Positions 16,418 through 24,899 of a stretch of 64,000 bases of DNA are shown in pieces. A program made the translations under genes and the position numbers. The DNA comes from Pantoea cypripedii. GTDB taxonomy: Bacteria > Pseudomonadota > Gammaproteobacteria > Enterobacterales > Enterobacteriaceae. The stretch covers positions 1,747,732 to 1,811,731 of the forward strand of contig NZ_CP024768.1 in the NCBI RefSeq assembly GCF_011395035.1, read 5' to 3'. The notes under the pieces were generated by a model that did not search any database, was not told the origin of the DNA, and saw only the letters and a list, made by a program, of their open reading frames with translations. The first letter of the stretch is position 1, and every line of letters begins with the position of its first letter.

Positions 16418-16447
16418 CCGCGCAGCGTTCGCGTTGTGCGGTTTTTT
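16418..16447 (+). terminator. Terminator-like hairpin in the infC-rpmI spacer
   Basis: CCGCGCAGCG (16418-16427) pairs with CGTTGTGCGG (16432-16441), with two G-U pairs, across a stable TTCG tetraloop, and TTTTTTA follows. It looks like an intrinsic terminator inside an operon, so partial termination or attenuation before rpmI-rplT is possible. It may also belong to the folded leader through which L20 represses rpmI translation in E. coli. Confidence 0.7.
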
Positions 16448-16499
16448 ATTCGCCTGTCTGGTTCATTTTATTAACAATGCGAAGTGGATATTTGTAAAA

Positions 16500-16697
16500 A
16501 TGCCAAAGATTAAAACTGTACGTGGCGCGGCTAAGCGCTTCAAGAAGACCGCTTCTGGCGGCTTCAAGCGTAAGCACGCAAACCTGCGTCATATTCTGAC
16601 CAAAAAATCAACTAAGCGTAAACGTCACCTGCGTCCGAAAGGCCTGGTGTCTAAAGGCGATCTGGGTCTGGTTATTGCCTGCCTGCCGTACGCATAA
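16500..16697 (+). CDS. rpmI: Ribosomal protein L35 (bL35)
   Basis: 65-residue, highly basic protein of the 50S subunit. The start at 16500 gives MPKIKTVRGAAKRFKKT, the conserved N-terminus; upstream in-frame codons run into the terminator-like hairpin. The end DLGLVIACLPYA is also conserved. No strong ribosome site is visible directly upstream, in keeping with the E. coli gene, whose translation is controlled by L20 binding to the leader. It lies between infC and rplT. Confidence 0.97.
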   Translation: MPKIKTVRGAAKRFKKTASGGFKRKHANLRHILTKKSTKRKRHLRPKGLVSKGDLGLVIACLPYA

Positions 16698-16741
16698 GTT
16701 AACTTTTTTTTAAATCAGAATATTGAAACAGGAGAGCTCAC

Positions 16742-17098
16742 ATGGCTCGCGTAAAACGTGGTGTAATTGCTCGCGCACGTCACAAAAAAATCTTAAAACA
16801 AGCTAAAGGCTACTACGGTGCACGTTCACGTGTATACCGCGTTGCCTTCCAGGCTGTTATCAAAGCTGGTCAGTATGCTTACCGTGACCGTCGTCAACGT
16901 AAGCGTCAGTTCCGTCAGCTGTGGATCGCACGTATCAACGCTGCGGCGCGTCAGAACGGCATCTCTTACAGCCGTTTCATCAATGGCCTGAAAAAAGCGT
17001 CCATTGAAATCGACCGTAAAATCCTGGCTGACATCGCTGTATTCGACAAAGTGACATTTACTGCACTTGTTGAAAAAGCAAAATCAGCTCTGGCGTAA
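16742..17098 (+). CDS. rplT: Ribosomal protein L20 (bL20)
   Basis: 118-residue basic 50S protein needed for early large-subunit assembly and, in E. coli, the translational repressor of rpmI-rplT. Starts MARVKRGVIARARHKK and continues with the GYYGARSRVYR and DRRQRKRQFR RNA-binding stretches of the family. Same length as E. coli. AGGAG is 7 bases upstream of the ATG. A terminator follows 8 bases after the stop, ending the thrS-infC-rpmI-rplT cluster before the pheM promoter. Confidence 0.98.
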   Translation: MARVKRGVIARARHKKILKQAKGYYGARSRVYRVAFQAVIKAGQYAYRDRRQRKRQFRQLWIARINAAARQNGISYSRFINGLKKASIEIDRKILADIAVFDKVTFTALVEKAKSALA

Positions 17099-17105
17099 GT
17101 CAGGT

Positions 17106-17131
17106 AAAAAAGGGAGCTTGCTCCCTTTTTT
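17106..17131 (+). terminator. Terminator after rplT
   Basis: AAAAAAGGGAG and CTCCCTTTTTT arms around CTTG. Symmetrical A/T flanks make it usable in both directions. Confidence 0.85.
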
Positions 17132-17155
17132 ATTATCCGCAAGCCACGCAAAAGA

Positions 17156-17186
17156 TTGACATTTTACGCGCCGCGCTTTTCAATAG
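17156..17186 (+). promoter_or_regulatory. pheM-pheST promoter
   Basis: A perfect TTGACA (17156-17161) is followed at 18-19 bases by TCAATA/CAATAG (17180-17186), a weak -10. It lies between the rplT terminator and the pheM leader, the place of the E. coli pheST promoter. Confidence 0.6.
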
Positions 17187-17218
17187 TGCCGTTGAAATCA
17201 TGACAAGGTAACGCAAGC

Positions 17219-17263
17219 ATGCACGCTGCTATTTTCCGTTTCTTTTTTTACTTTAGCGCCTGA
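17219..17263 (+). CDS. pheM: PheM leader peptide of the phe tRNA synthetase operon
   Basis: 14-codon reading frame with Phe at five positions (TTC, TTC, TTT, TTT, TTT) in MHAAIFRFFFYFSA. E. coli PheM is also 14 residues with five Phe. Ribosome stalling at the Phe codons when charged tRNA-Phe is scarce prevents the downstream terminator from forming, so pheST is expressed. AAGGTAACGC is the ribosome site. Confidence 0.93.
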   Translation: MHAAIFRFFFYFSA

Positions 17264-17310
17264 CATCCGGGGGCTTTTGCGCATAAGAAAAGAAACGAAA
17301 AATCGCGCTG

Positions 17311-17337
17311 AAAGCCTCCCTCGTGGAGGCTTTTTTG
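17311..17337 (+). terminator. pheST attenuator terminator
   Basis: AAAGCCTCC (17311-17319) pairs with GGAGGCTTT (17325-17333) around CTCGT, followed by further T. It lies 48 bases after pheM and 74 before pheS, the layout of a Phe attenuator. Confidence 0.88.
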
Positions 17338-17410
17338 TTTCTGGCGACACTACATTGGATCCACGGATCCCAACGAGAACAGACCAGCCTGACTGGAAGA
17401 AGAGGAAATC

Positions 17411-18394
17411 ATGTCCCAACTCGCAGACCTGGTGGCCCGTGCCACGGCCGCCATCGACGAGGCGTCGGATATCGCCGCTCTGGACGCCGTGCGCGTCGAA
17501 TTCCTGGGTAAAAAAGGACATCTGACGCTGCAGATGACCACCCTGCGCGAACTGCCGGCAGAAGAACGTCCTGCTGCCGGTGCGGTCATTAATGACGCCA
17601 AGCAGCAGGTACAGGATCGCCTCAACGCGCGCAAAGATACGCTGGAAAGCGCAGCGTTGAATGCGCGTCTGGCGGCAGAAACGATTGATGTCTCACTGCC
17701 GGGCCGTCGTTCAGAAAACGGTGGGCTGCATCCGGTAACCCGTACCATCGATCGTATCGAAACCTTTTTCGGTGAATTGGGTTTCGCGGTCGCCACCGGG
17801 CCGGAAATTGAAGATGACTACCATAACTTCGACGCGCTGAATATTCCGGGCCACCACCCGGCGCGTGCCGACCACGATACCTTCTGGTTCGATGCAACCC
17901 GCCTGCTGCGCACGCAGACCTCTGGCGTGCAGATTCGTACCATGAAAAATCAGCAGCCGCCGATTCGCATCATCGCGCCGGGCCGTGTGTATCGTAACGA
18001 TTACGATCAGACTCACACCCCGATGTTCCATCAGATGGAAGGGCTGATCGTAGATAAAGACATCAGCTTTACCAACCTGAAAGGCACGCTGCACGATTTC
18101 CTGAACAACTTCTTTGAAGAGAACCTGCAGATTCGCTTCCGTCCGTCTTACTTCCCGTTCACCGAACCTTCCGCCGAAGTTGATGTGATGGGTAAAAACG
18201 GCAAATGGCTGGAAGTGCTGGGTTGCGGCATGGTGCACCCGAATGTACTGCGCAACGTGGGCATTGACCCGGAAATCTACTCTGGCTTTGCCTTCGGTAT
18301 GGGCATGGAGCGTCTGACCATGCTGCGCTATGGCGTGACCGATCTGCGCGCTTTCTTCGAAAATGATCTACGTTTCCTCAAACAATTTAAATAA
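17411..18394 (+). CDS. pheS: Phenylalanyl-tRNA synthetase alpha subunit
   Basis: Catalytic subunit of the alpha2-beta2 class II synthetase for Phe. N-terminal coiled coil (about 1-85), then the catalytic domain with class II motif 1 region (HPVTRTIDRIETFFGELGF), motif 2 (RIIAPGRVYRNDYDQTHTPMFHQMEG) and motif 3 (GFAFGMGMERLTMLRYG). 327 residues, equal to E. coli. The first gene after the pheM attenuator; pheT follows 14 bases later. Confidence 0.98.
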   Translation: MSQLADLVARATAAIDEASDIAALDAVRVEFLGKKGHLTLQMTTLRELPAEERPAAGAVINDAKQQVQDRLNARKDTLESAALNARLAAETIDVSLPGRRSENGGLHPVTRTIDRIETFFGELGFAVATGPEIEDDYHNFDALNIPGHHPARADHDTFWFDATRLLRTQTSGVQIRTMKNQQPPIRIIAPGRVYRNDYDQTHTPMFHQMEGLIVDKDISFTNLKGTLHDFLNNFFEENLQIRFRPSYFPFTEPSAEVDVMGKNGKWLEVLGCGMVHPNVLRNVGIDPEIYSGFAFGMGMERLTMLRYGVTDLRAFFENDLRFLKQFK

Positions 18395-18408
18395 GGGCAG
18401 GTTATCCA

Positions 18409-20796
18409 ATGAAATTCAGTGAACTCTGGTTACGCGAATGGGTAAATCCAGCCCTGGACAGCGCTGCGCTGGCTGAACAGATCACCATGGCCGGTCTGGA
18501 AGTCGACGGCGTGGATGCGGTTGCCGGTGCCTTTCACGGCGTGGTCGTAGGTGAAGTGGTTGAGTGCGGCCAGCATCCGAACGCCGACAAATTGCGCGTC
18601 ACCAAAATCAATGTCGGCGGTGATCGCCTGCTGGATATCGTCTGTGGCGCACCTAACTGCCGTCAGGGCCTGAAAGTCGCAGTCGCCACCGTTGGCGCGG
18701 TGTTACCGGGTGATTTCAAAATCAAAGCGGCCAAACTGCGCGGCGAGCCGTCAGAAGGGATGTTGTGTTCCTTCTCTGAGCTGGGTATTTCCGATGACCA
18801 CAGCGGCATTATCGAATTGCCTGCTGATGCGCCGATTGGCACCGATATCCGTGCGTATCTGCAACTGGACGACAACACTATCGAAATCAGTGTGACGCCG
18901 AACCGCGCTGACTGCCTTGGCATCATTGGTATCGCCCGTGATGTGGCTGTGCTGAATGGTCTGCCGCTTAATGCGCCGGTGATCGAGCCGGTGAAAGCTA
19001 CCATTGCTGATACGTTCCCGATTCGTGTTGATGCGACGGCTGCCTGCCCGCGTTACCTTGGCCGCGTCGTCAAAGGCGTCAACGTGAAGGCGGCTACGCC
19101 CCTGTGGATGCGTGAAAAATTGCGTCGCTGCGGTATCCGTTCTATTGACCCGATTGTGGATATCACCAACTACGTTCTGCTGGAGCTGGGCCAGCCGATG
19201 CATGCCTTCGATCTTGATCGTATCGATGGCGGCATCGTGGTCCGTATGGCAAAAGAAGGTGAGAGCCTGACGCTGCTGGACGGTAGCGAAGCGAAGCTTA
19301 GCAGCGATACGCTGGTGATTGCTGATCACCACAAAGCGCTGGCGATGGGCGGCATCTTTGGTGGCGAGCATTCTGGTGTAAATGAAGAAACGCAAAATAT
19401 TCTGTTCGAATGTGCCTACTTCGATCCGCTGGCGATTACTGGCCGTGCACGCCGTCAGGGTCTGCATACCGATGCTTCCCACCGTTACGAGCGTGGTGTG
19501 GACCCGGCACTGCAATACAAAGCCATTGAACGCGCCACCCAGCTGCTGCTGGAGATCTGCGGTGGAGAAGCCGGCCCGGTAATCGACCAGACCGATGCCG
19601 CTGCATTGCCACCGCGTGCCACCATTACGTTGCGCCGTGAGAAGCTGGATCGTCTGATTGGTCACGTGATTGCTGATGAGCAGGTGACCGATATTCTGAC
19701 TCGTCTGGGCTGTGAAGTGACTGTTGCTGCCAATGCGTGGCAGGCGATTGCACCGAGCTGGCGTTTCGATATGGCAATCGAAGAAGATTTGGTTGAAGAA
19801 GTCGCGCGTATCTACGGCTACAACAACATCCCTGATGTGCCGGTTAAAGCGGGGCTGGTGATGACCCAACATCGCGAAGCCGATTTGTCGCTGAAACGTG
19901 CGAAAACCCTGCTGGTTGATAAAGGTTATCAGGAAGCGATTACCTATAGTTTCGTCGATCCGAAAATGCAGCAACTGCTGCATCCGGGTGAAGAAGCGTT
20001 GATTCTGCCGAGCCCGATTTCCAGCGATATGTCGGCGATGCGCCTGTCCCTGTGGACCGGTTTGCTGGGTGCGGTGGTCTATAACCAGAACCGTCAACAG
20101 AGCCGTGTACGCCTGTTTGAGAGCGGTTTGCGCTTTGTTCCTGATACTCAGGCCGATCTCGGTATCCGTCAGGATCTTATGCTGGCGGGCGTATTAAGCG
20201 GTAATCGCTATGAAGAGCATTGGGATCTGGCGCGTCAGACGGTTGACTTCTATGATTTAAAAGGCGATTTAGAGTCGCTGCTGGATTTAACTGGCAAACT
20301 GGATGAGATTTCTTTCCGTGCAGAAGCGAATCCAGCCCTGCATCCGGGACAGAGCGCCGCAATTTATTTACGCGACGAACGAATCGGATTTATCGGGGTG
20401 GTTCATCCGGAACTGGAACGTAAGCTGGATCTCAACGGCCGCACCTTAGTGTTTGAACTGCTTTGGAATAAGGTCGCAGACCGCGTCCTGCCTGACGCGC
20501 GCGAGATTTCACGCTTCCCGGCGAACCGTCGCGATATCGCTGTGGTAGTGGCTGAAAACGTGCCCGCAGCAGATATCATCGCGGAGTGTAAGAAAGTTGG
20601 CGTAAATCAGGTAGTTGGCGTAAACTTGTTTGACGTGTACCGTGGTAAGGGCGTAAACGAAGGTGAAAAGAGCCTTGCGATTAGCCTGATTTTGCAGGAT
20701 ACCAGCCGGACACTCGAAGAAGAGGAGATTGCCGCGACCGTTGCCAAATGTGTTGCGGCATTAAAAGAGCGATTCCAGGCAACCTTGAGGGATTGA
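18409..20796 (+). CDS. pheT: Phenylalanyl-tRNA synthetase beta subunit
   Basis: Beta subunit of PheRS, which carries tRNA binding and the editing site that hydrolyses Tyr-tRNA-Phe. Order: tRNA-binding OB domain (about 40-150, with GQHPNADKLRV), B3/B4 editing domain (CPRYLGRVV, ITNYVLLELGQPMHAFD), B5 domain, inactive class II-like core and the C-terminal ferredoxin-fold anticodon-binding domain (SRFPANRRDIAVVV onward). 795 residues, as in E. coli. ihfA follows after 4 bases, so it is co-transcribed. Confidence 0.98.
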   Translation: MKFSELWLREWVNPALDSAALAEQITMAGLEVDGVDAVAGAFHGVVVGEVVECGQHPNADKLRVTKINVGGDRLLDIVCGAPNCRQGLKVAVATVGAVLPGDFKIKAAKLRGEPSEGMLCSFSELGISDDHSGIIELPADAPIGTDIRAYLQLDDNTIEISVTPNRADCLGIIGIARDVAVLNGLPLNAPVIEPVKATIADTFPIRVDATAACPRYLGRVVKGVNVKAATPLWMREKLRRCGIRSIDPIVDITNYVLLELGQPMHAFDLDRIDGGIVVRMAKEGESLTLLDGSEAKLSSDTLVIADHHKALAMGGIFGGEHSGVNEETQNILFECAYFDPLAITGRARRQGLHTDASHRYERGVDPALQYKAIERATQLLLEICGGEAGPVIDQTDAAALPPRATITLRREKLDRLIGHVIADEQVTDILTRLGCEVTVAANAWQAIAPSWRFDMAIEEDLVEEVARIYGYNNIPDVPVKAGLVMTQHREADLSLKRAKTLLVDKGYQEAITYSFVDPKMQQLLHPGEEALILPSPISSDMSAMRLSLWTGLLGAVVYNQNRQQSRVRLFESGLRFVPDTQADLGIRQDLMLAGVLSGNRYEEHWDLARQTVDFYDLKGDLESLLDLTGKLDEISFRAEANPALHPGQSAAIYLRDERIGFIGVVHPELERKLDLNGRTLVFELLWNKVADRVLPDAREISRFPANRRDIAVVVAENVPAADIIAECKKVGVNQVVGVNLFDVYRGKGVNEGEKSLAISLILQDTSRTLEEEEIAATVAKCVAALKERFQATLRD

Positions 20797-20800
20797 ACCT

Positions 20801-21103
20801 ATGGCGCTTACAAAAGCTGAAATGTCAGAGTACCTGTTTGAAAAGCTCGGGCTGAGCAAACGCGACGCCAAAGAGTTGGTCGAGCTATTTTTTGAAGAGG
20901 TTCGCCGCGCGTTGGAAAACGGAGAACAGGTTAAACTGTCAGGATTTGGTAATTTTGATCTGCGAGACAAAAACCAGCGTCCGGGCAGAAACCCGAAAAC
21001 CGGGGAAGATATTCCAATTACGGCCCGCCGTGTGGTGACCTTCCGTCCCGGTCAGAAGTTGAAAAGCCGCGTCGAGAACGCGTCACCCAAGGATGCTGAC
21101 TGA
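20801..21103 (+). CDS. ihfA: Integration host factor alpha subunit
   Basis: HU/IHF-family DNA-bending protein that works as a heterodimer with IhfB in chromosome architecture, transcription and site-specific recombination. 100 residues. Seen: MALTKAEMSEYLFEKLGLSKRDAKELV, the GFGNFDLRDKNQRPGRNPKTGEDIPI arm with the intercalating Pro, and the end FRPGQKLKSRVENA. It is 4 bases behind pheT, as in E. coli, and ends at a strong terminator. Confidence 0.98.
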   Translation: MALTKAEMSEYLFEKLGLSKRDAKELVELFFEEVRRALENGEQVKLSGFGNFDLRDKNQRPGRNPKTGEDIPITARRVVTFRPGQKLKSRVENASPKDAD

Positions 21104-21115
21104 TTTCAGTAAAAC

Positions 21116-21141
21116 AAAAAGGCCGCTTAGCGGCCTTTTTT
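21116..21141 (+). terminator. Terminator after ihfA
   Basis: AAAAAGGCCGC, loop TTA, GCGGCCTTTTTT. It is 12 bases past the ihfA stop. Confidence 0.9.
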
Positions 21142-21296
21142 ATTTTGGCGTAAAAATCACCGTTCTCCATGCTTTTTCCACAATGTCAGGATTTCGTAAG
21201 TGCGCGGAAAATAGCATGAAAATCGGCACTTACTGATAGTGACCTCTTCCGCGCTTTTGTTATAACAGCGGCAACACAAAACAAGAGGTTAAGCTG

Positions 21297-21680
21297 ATGA
21301 AAAAGACAGCACTTTTATTAAGCATCCTGTTAGGTATGCCGCTGCTCGCCAATGCGAATGTTTCCGTAAACATCAACACCCCGGGTGTGTCGATTCATAT
21401 CGGCGACCAGGATAAACGGGGTTATTTCTGGGATGGTTATGACTGGCGCTCGCCGTCATGGTGGCAGCAGCACCACAACCGTCGTGTCGGCACCAAAGGT
21501 CCGCACGGTTACTGGAACGGTAACGGCTGGCAGGCACAGCATCCGGGCAATAACGCGCCGCAGAAACGTCCACCGCAGCATGATAATAAGCCGCAGCAGC
21601 ACAATAACAAGCCGCAGCAGCAGCCGAATCATGACCAGCGTGATAACCACAATGGTCAGCCGATTCCGCCACGTAATTAA
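21297..21680 (+). CDS. DUF2502-like small exported protein with His/Gln/Asn/Pro tail
   Basis: 127 residues with a signal peptide (cut near ANA-NV, residue 20). The middle, with VSIHIGDQDKRGYFWDG and WRSPSWW, resembles the DUF2502/YpeC family of small periplasmic proteins. The C-terminal third is low-complexity, with near-repeats of KPQQHNN. Function unknown; the histidine-rich tail could bind metal, but this is only inference. Own candidate -10 (TATAAC, 21261-21266) and AAGAGG ribosome site; it ends at a hairpin and is not part of btuCED. Confidence 0.7.
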   Translation: MKKTALLLSILLGMPLLANANVSVNINTPGVSIHIGDQDKRGYFWDGYDWRSPSWWQQHHNRRVGTKGPHGYWNGNGWQAQHPGNNAPQKRPPQHDNKPQQHNNKPQQQPNHDQRDNHNGQPIPPRN

Positions 21681-21690
21681 TGCCTGATTC

Positions 21691-21713
21691 TGCGGCGTCG
21701 TCCTGACGCCGCA
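21691..21713 (+). terminator. Hairpin after the DUF2502-like gene
   Basis: TGCGGCGTC and GACGCCGCA with a GTCCT loop; a T-rich stretch (CTTTCTTTTTG) begins 8 bases later. Probable terminator before btuC. Confidence 0.6.
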
Positions 21714-21781
21714 ATCGTGACCTTTCTTTTTGCTGTAATCTCACTACAATCAAATCTCTGTTTTCTCAGCCAATCTTATTT

Positions 21782-22765
21782 ATGACTCTGCTGGATCAGC
21801 TGGGCCGCCGGGCAGATCGCCGCAGCCAACGCTGGCTTATTGCGCTCTGCGCGTTACTTATCATCCTGGTGGTTGTCAGCCTGTGTGCAGGCGACAGCTG
21901 GATTGCGCCAACGCGCTGGTTCTCCAGCGATGCGCAGCTGTTTGTCTGGCAATTACGTTTGCCCCGTACTCTGGCGGTGCTACTGGTGGGCGCTGCGCTG
22001 GCAGTCTGTGGGGTTGTTATGCAGGCGCTGTTCAACAATCCGCTGGCCGAGCCGGGGCTGCTTGGGGTGTCCAATGGTGCCGGTATTGGCCTGGTGCTTG
22101 GCGTGATGCTCGGTAATGGCTCATTATGGAGTCTGGCGCTGGCGGCAATGGCCGGGGCGCTGGTGATTACCCTGATCCTGCTACATTTCGCCCATCGCCA
22201 TCTTTCTGTCAGTCGTCTGCTGCTAACCGGTGTGGCACTGGGAATTATTTGCAGCGCAGTCATGACCTGGGCGGTTTATTTCAGCACCAGCCTCGACCTG
22301 CGCCAGCTGATGTACTGGATGATGGGCGGTTTTAGCGGTATTGACTGGCGTTATGGCTGGATGATGCTGGCATTGATTCCTGCCATCCTTGCGCTGATTG
22401 CAACGGCACGCGTGCTCAACCTGCTGGCGTTGGGCGAGACTTCTGCACGTCAGCTGGGATTACCGCTGTTACTGTGGCGCAATCTGCTGGTGCTGACCAT
22501 GGGCTGGCTGGTGGGTGTAAGTGTGGCGATGGCTGGTGCCATTGGTTTTGTCGGGCTGGTGATCCCGCATCTGTTGCGGATGAGTGGCTTCAGCGATCAT
22601 CGTTATCTGCTGCCAGCGGCCGCGCTCGCTGGTGCGGTGGTCTTGCTGGGCGCGGACATCATTGCCCGGCTGGTACTGACTTCAGCTGAATTGCCGATTG
22701 GTGTGGTCACGGCCACACTCGGTGCTCCGCTCTTTATCGTGTTATTAGTAAAATCCTCGCGCTAG
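21782..22765 (+). CDS. btuC: BtuC, vitamin B12 ABC transporter permease
   Basis: FecCD-type inner-membrane permease of BtuCD-F, which imports cobalamin delivered by periplasmic BtuF. 327 residues with about ten transmembrane helices. Family marks: RLPRTLAVLLVGAALAVCGVVMQALFNNPLAEPGLLGVSNGAG and the C-terminal GLVIPHLLRMSGFSDHRYLLP coupling region that contacts BtuD. E. coli BtuC is 326 residues. First gene of btuC-btuE-btuD; no strong ribosome site is visible before the ATG. Confidence 0.96.
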   Translation: MTLLDQLGRRADRRSQRWLIALCALLIILVVVSLCAGDSWIAPTRWFSSDAQLFVWQLRLPRTLAVLLVGAALAVCGVVMQALFNNPLAEPGLLGVSNGAGIGLVLGVMLGNGSLWSLALAAMAGALVITLILLHFAHRHLSVSRLLLTGVALGIICSAVMTWAVYFSTSLDLRQLMYWMMGGFSGIDWRYGWMMLALIPAILALIATARVLNLLALGETSARQLGLPLLLWRNLLVLTMGWLVGVSVAMAGAIGFVGLVIPHLLRMSGFSDHRYLLPAAALAGAVVLLGADIIARLVLTSAELPIGVVTATLGAPLFIVLLVKSSR

Positions 22766-22805
22766 CTGCGGCTGGCTCCCTTTGTATTCACAACAGGAAT
22801 TGACA

Positions 22806-23348
22806 ATGAGCATTTATCAAACAGAACTGATGACGCTTGATGGTGAAAAAACCACACTGGCGCAGTGGCAGGGTAAGGTACTGCTGGTGGTGAATGTGGC
22901 GTCGAAATGTGGCCTGACACCGCAGTACGAGCAACTTGAAGCGCTGCAAAAAGCCTGGCAGGCAGAAGGCTTCAGTGTACTCGGTTTCCCGTGCAACCAG
23001 TTTCTGGAGCAAGAGCCGGGTAGCAGCGAAGAGATCAAAACCTTTTGCAGCACCACCTATGGTGTGACCTTCCCCATGTTCGAAAAAACCGATGTCAATG
23101 GTCCGGCACGTCATCCGTTATATAGCCAACTGGTGGCGGCACAACCGGAAGCATTGCGTCCGGAAGGCAGCGGATTTTATGAGCGTATGGAGAGCAAAGG
23201 CCGTGCGCCGAAAGCACCCGGCGATATCCTGTGGAACTTCGAAAAATTCCTGATTAATAAGCAGGGTGACGTCGTGGCGCGTTTTGCCCCGGATATGACA
23301 CCGGATGATGCGACCATTATTTCCCGCATTAAGCAGGCGCTGGCGTAA
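22806..23348 (+). CDS. btuE: BtuE, thioredoxin/glutathione peroxidase
   Basis: Glutathione-peroxidase-family enzyme reducing hydroperoxides; despite its place in the btu operon it is not needed for B12 uptake in E. coli. The start at 22806 (MSIYQTELMT) gives 180 residues. The catalytic tetrad region is VASKCGLTPQ (peroxidatic Cys35 in place of selenocysteine), FPCNQF (Gln65) and ILWNFEKFL (Trp, Asn). Eight earlier in-frame residues (from 22782) lack a ribosome site and overlap the btuC spacer. btuD follows after 3 bases. Confidence 0.95.
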   Translation: MSIYQTELMTLDGEKTTLAQWQGKVLLVVNVASKCGLTPQYEQLEALQKAWQAEGFSVLGFPCNQFLEQEPGSSEEIKTFCSTTYGVTFPMFEKTDVNGPARHPLYSQLVAAQPEALRPEGSGFYERMESKGRAPKAPGDILWNFEKFLINKQGDVVARFAPDMTPDDATIISRIKQALA

Positions 23349-23351
23349 TCG

Positions 23352-24098
23352 ATGCTGATGCAGTGCCGGGGTGCCAGCGTCAAAGGACGGCTGGCACCCG
23401 TCGACCTTGATGTTCAGGCGGGTGAGCTGGTGCATGTGGTCGGCCCGAACGGGGCAGGGAAGAGTACCCTGCTCAACGTGCTGGCCGGGTTATTGCCCGC
23501 CAGCGGGGCGATACATTTATCCGGCCAGCCATTAGCGCAGTTGAACGGTGCGGCACTGGCACAGCAACGTGCCTGGTTGCCACAGCAGCAACCACCGCCC
23601 GGTCAGATGCCGGTATGGCACTATCTGCGGATGCATTTATTGCAGGTGACGCCAGAGACGGACGCATTGCTGCAGCAAATCCTTGAACTGTTGGGTTTGC
23701 AGGACAAACTGATGCGCCACCTGACGCAACTTTCCGGCGGTGAGTGGCAGCGGGTGCGGCTGGCGGCAGTGGTGGTACAAATTCATCCGGCGATCAATGT
23801 ACGCGGCAGACTGCTGATTCTGGATGAACCCATGAGCGCACTGGATGTGGCGCAGCAGCGTGCGGTGGATACGTTGCTGTGGCAGTTGCGCCAGGCGGGA
23901 ATCGCCGTGGTGGCCAGCGGCCACGATCTTAACCATAGCCTGCGCCATGCCGACCGGGTGTGGTTGATGCATCAGGGAACGATGGTCGCGCAGGGAACGG
24001 CTGACAGCGTGCTGACGGCTGAACAACTCGGCCCACTTTACCAAATCGATTTTCAGCGCATCGAAACGCCACAAGGGGCGCTGTTACTGGTGTCCTGA
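23352..24098 (+). CDS. btuD: BtuD, vitamin B12 ABC transporter ATPase
   Basis: ATP-hydrolysing subunit that drives BtuC. Walker A GPNGAGKS (31-38), Q-loop LPQQQ (76-80), ABC signature LSGGEWQ (127-133), Walker B LLILDEP (154-160) and the switch His of ASGHDLNHS are all present. 248 residues, usual length. Last gene of btuCED; the gap to nlpC is 74 bases. Confidence 0.96.
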   Translation: MLMQCRGASVKGRLAPVDLDVQAGELVHVVGPNGAGKSTLLNVLAGLLPASGAIHLSGQPLAQLNGAALAQQRAWLPQQQPPPGQMPVWHYLRMHLLQVTPETDALLQQILELLGLQDKLMRHLTQLSGGEWQRVRLAAVVVQIHPAINVRGRLLILDEPMSALDVAQQRAVDTLLWQLRQAGIAVVASGHDLNHSLRHADRVWLMHQGTMVAQGTADSVLTAEQLGPLYQIDFQRIETPQGALLLVS

Positions 24099-24172
24099 AG
24101 GGCAAGGCCTTGCACGGCAGTGGCTTTTGCCGCTAAAGTGTTGCTCGGGCAACGGATTTAAGGACTTTTCTG

Positions 24173-24631
24173 ATGCGGCTGATGATTCTGATGCTGGCGT
24201 TACTGCTGGTGGGGTGTAGCCATCATGCGCCGCCGCCCAATGGTCGCTTGTCCGACTCCATCACCGTCATCGCGCAACTTAACGATCAGCTTAACAACTG
24301 GCACGGTACCCCCTATCGCTACGGTGGACTGAGCCGGGGCGGTGTCGATTGCTCTGGTTTTGTCTATCTCACCTTCCGCGATAGATTAGATATGCAATTA
24401 CCCCGTTCTACGGATGCGCAAAGTGATATCGGTACGCGCATTGATAAAGATGATCTCTTGCCGGGCGATTTGGTGTTCTTCAAAACCGGCAGTGGTGAAA
24501 ATGGCTTACATGTTGGTATTTATGATACCGATAACACCTTCATTCATGCCTCGACCAGTCAGGGTGTCATTCGTTCATCGCTGGATAATGTTTACTGGCG
24601 AAAAGTCTTCTGGCAGGCACGTCGTATTTAG
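24173..24631 (+). CDS. nlpC: NlpC/P60-family lipoprotein
   Basis: Predicted cell-envelope cysteine peptidase of the NlpC/P60 family, which cut peptidoglycan stem peptides. Lipobox LVGC (Cys15) marks it as an anchored lipoprotein. The catalytic triad is visible: Cys60 in VDCSGF, His113 in GLHVGIYD and His125 in FIHAS. 152 residues, close to E. coli NlpC (154). It stands between btuD and ydiV as in E. coli. Confidence 0.93.
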   Translation: MRLMILMLALLLVGCSHHAPPPNGRLSDSITVIAQLNDQLNNWHGTPYRYGGLSRGGVDCSGFVYLTFRDRLDMQLPRSTDAQSDIGTRIDKDDLLPGDLVFFKTGSGENGLHVGIYDTDNTFIHASTSQGVIRSSLDNVYWRKVFWQARRI

Positions 24632-24832
24632 AATCTATTTACCTTATAAGCTCGTTTAGCCAAAACCCGGTTGCTGATTTCTGTACTTAAATTAAATTTC
24701 TTAGCCTCAAAAATGCTCTTTTTAAAAATGGCCCTTTACCCCTGGGGGATTTAATACTATCAATAATGCCTTAATGTAATTAATCGGTATGGATAATGTT
24801 CGTTGGTTATTTGGCTTAAGGATTATTTCAGC

Positions 24833-24874
24833 ATGAAAAAAACGCAATCAGGCAAAAAAGCAGCTGTCTTCTAA
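24833..24874 (+). CDS. Possible 13-codon leader peptide upstream of ydiV
   Basis: ATG at 24833 opens a short frame MKKTQSGKKAAVF ending TAA at 24874, with TAAGGA 10 bases upstream. It overlaps the left arm of a long stem-loop (24841-24899) lying in the ydiV leader. Placement and overlap suggest a translated leader that could alter folding, but no homologue is known to me, so this is tentative. Confidence 0.3.
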   Translation: MKKTQSGKKAAVF

Positions 24875-24899
24875 CGTTTGGTCCTATTGCCTGAGCGTT
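24841..24899 (+). other. Stem-loop in the ydiV leader
   Basis: AACGC-AA-TCAGGCAA (24841-24855) pairs with TTGCCTGA-GCGTT (24887-24899), bulging two A, over a 31-base loop. It stands 47 bases before the ydiV start. The rest of the spacer 24632-24946 is AT-rich; a GATAAT-like -10 is near 24792, but I see no sure promoter. Confidence 0.45.

Noticed and set aside
18751..20097. 448-codon open frame antisense to pheT
   Set aside because: Shadow of a GC-rich conserved gene; no start signal, no recognisable domain.
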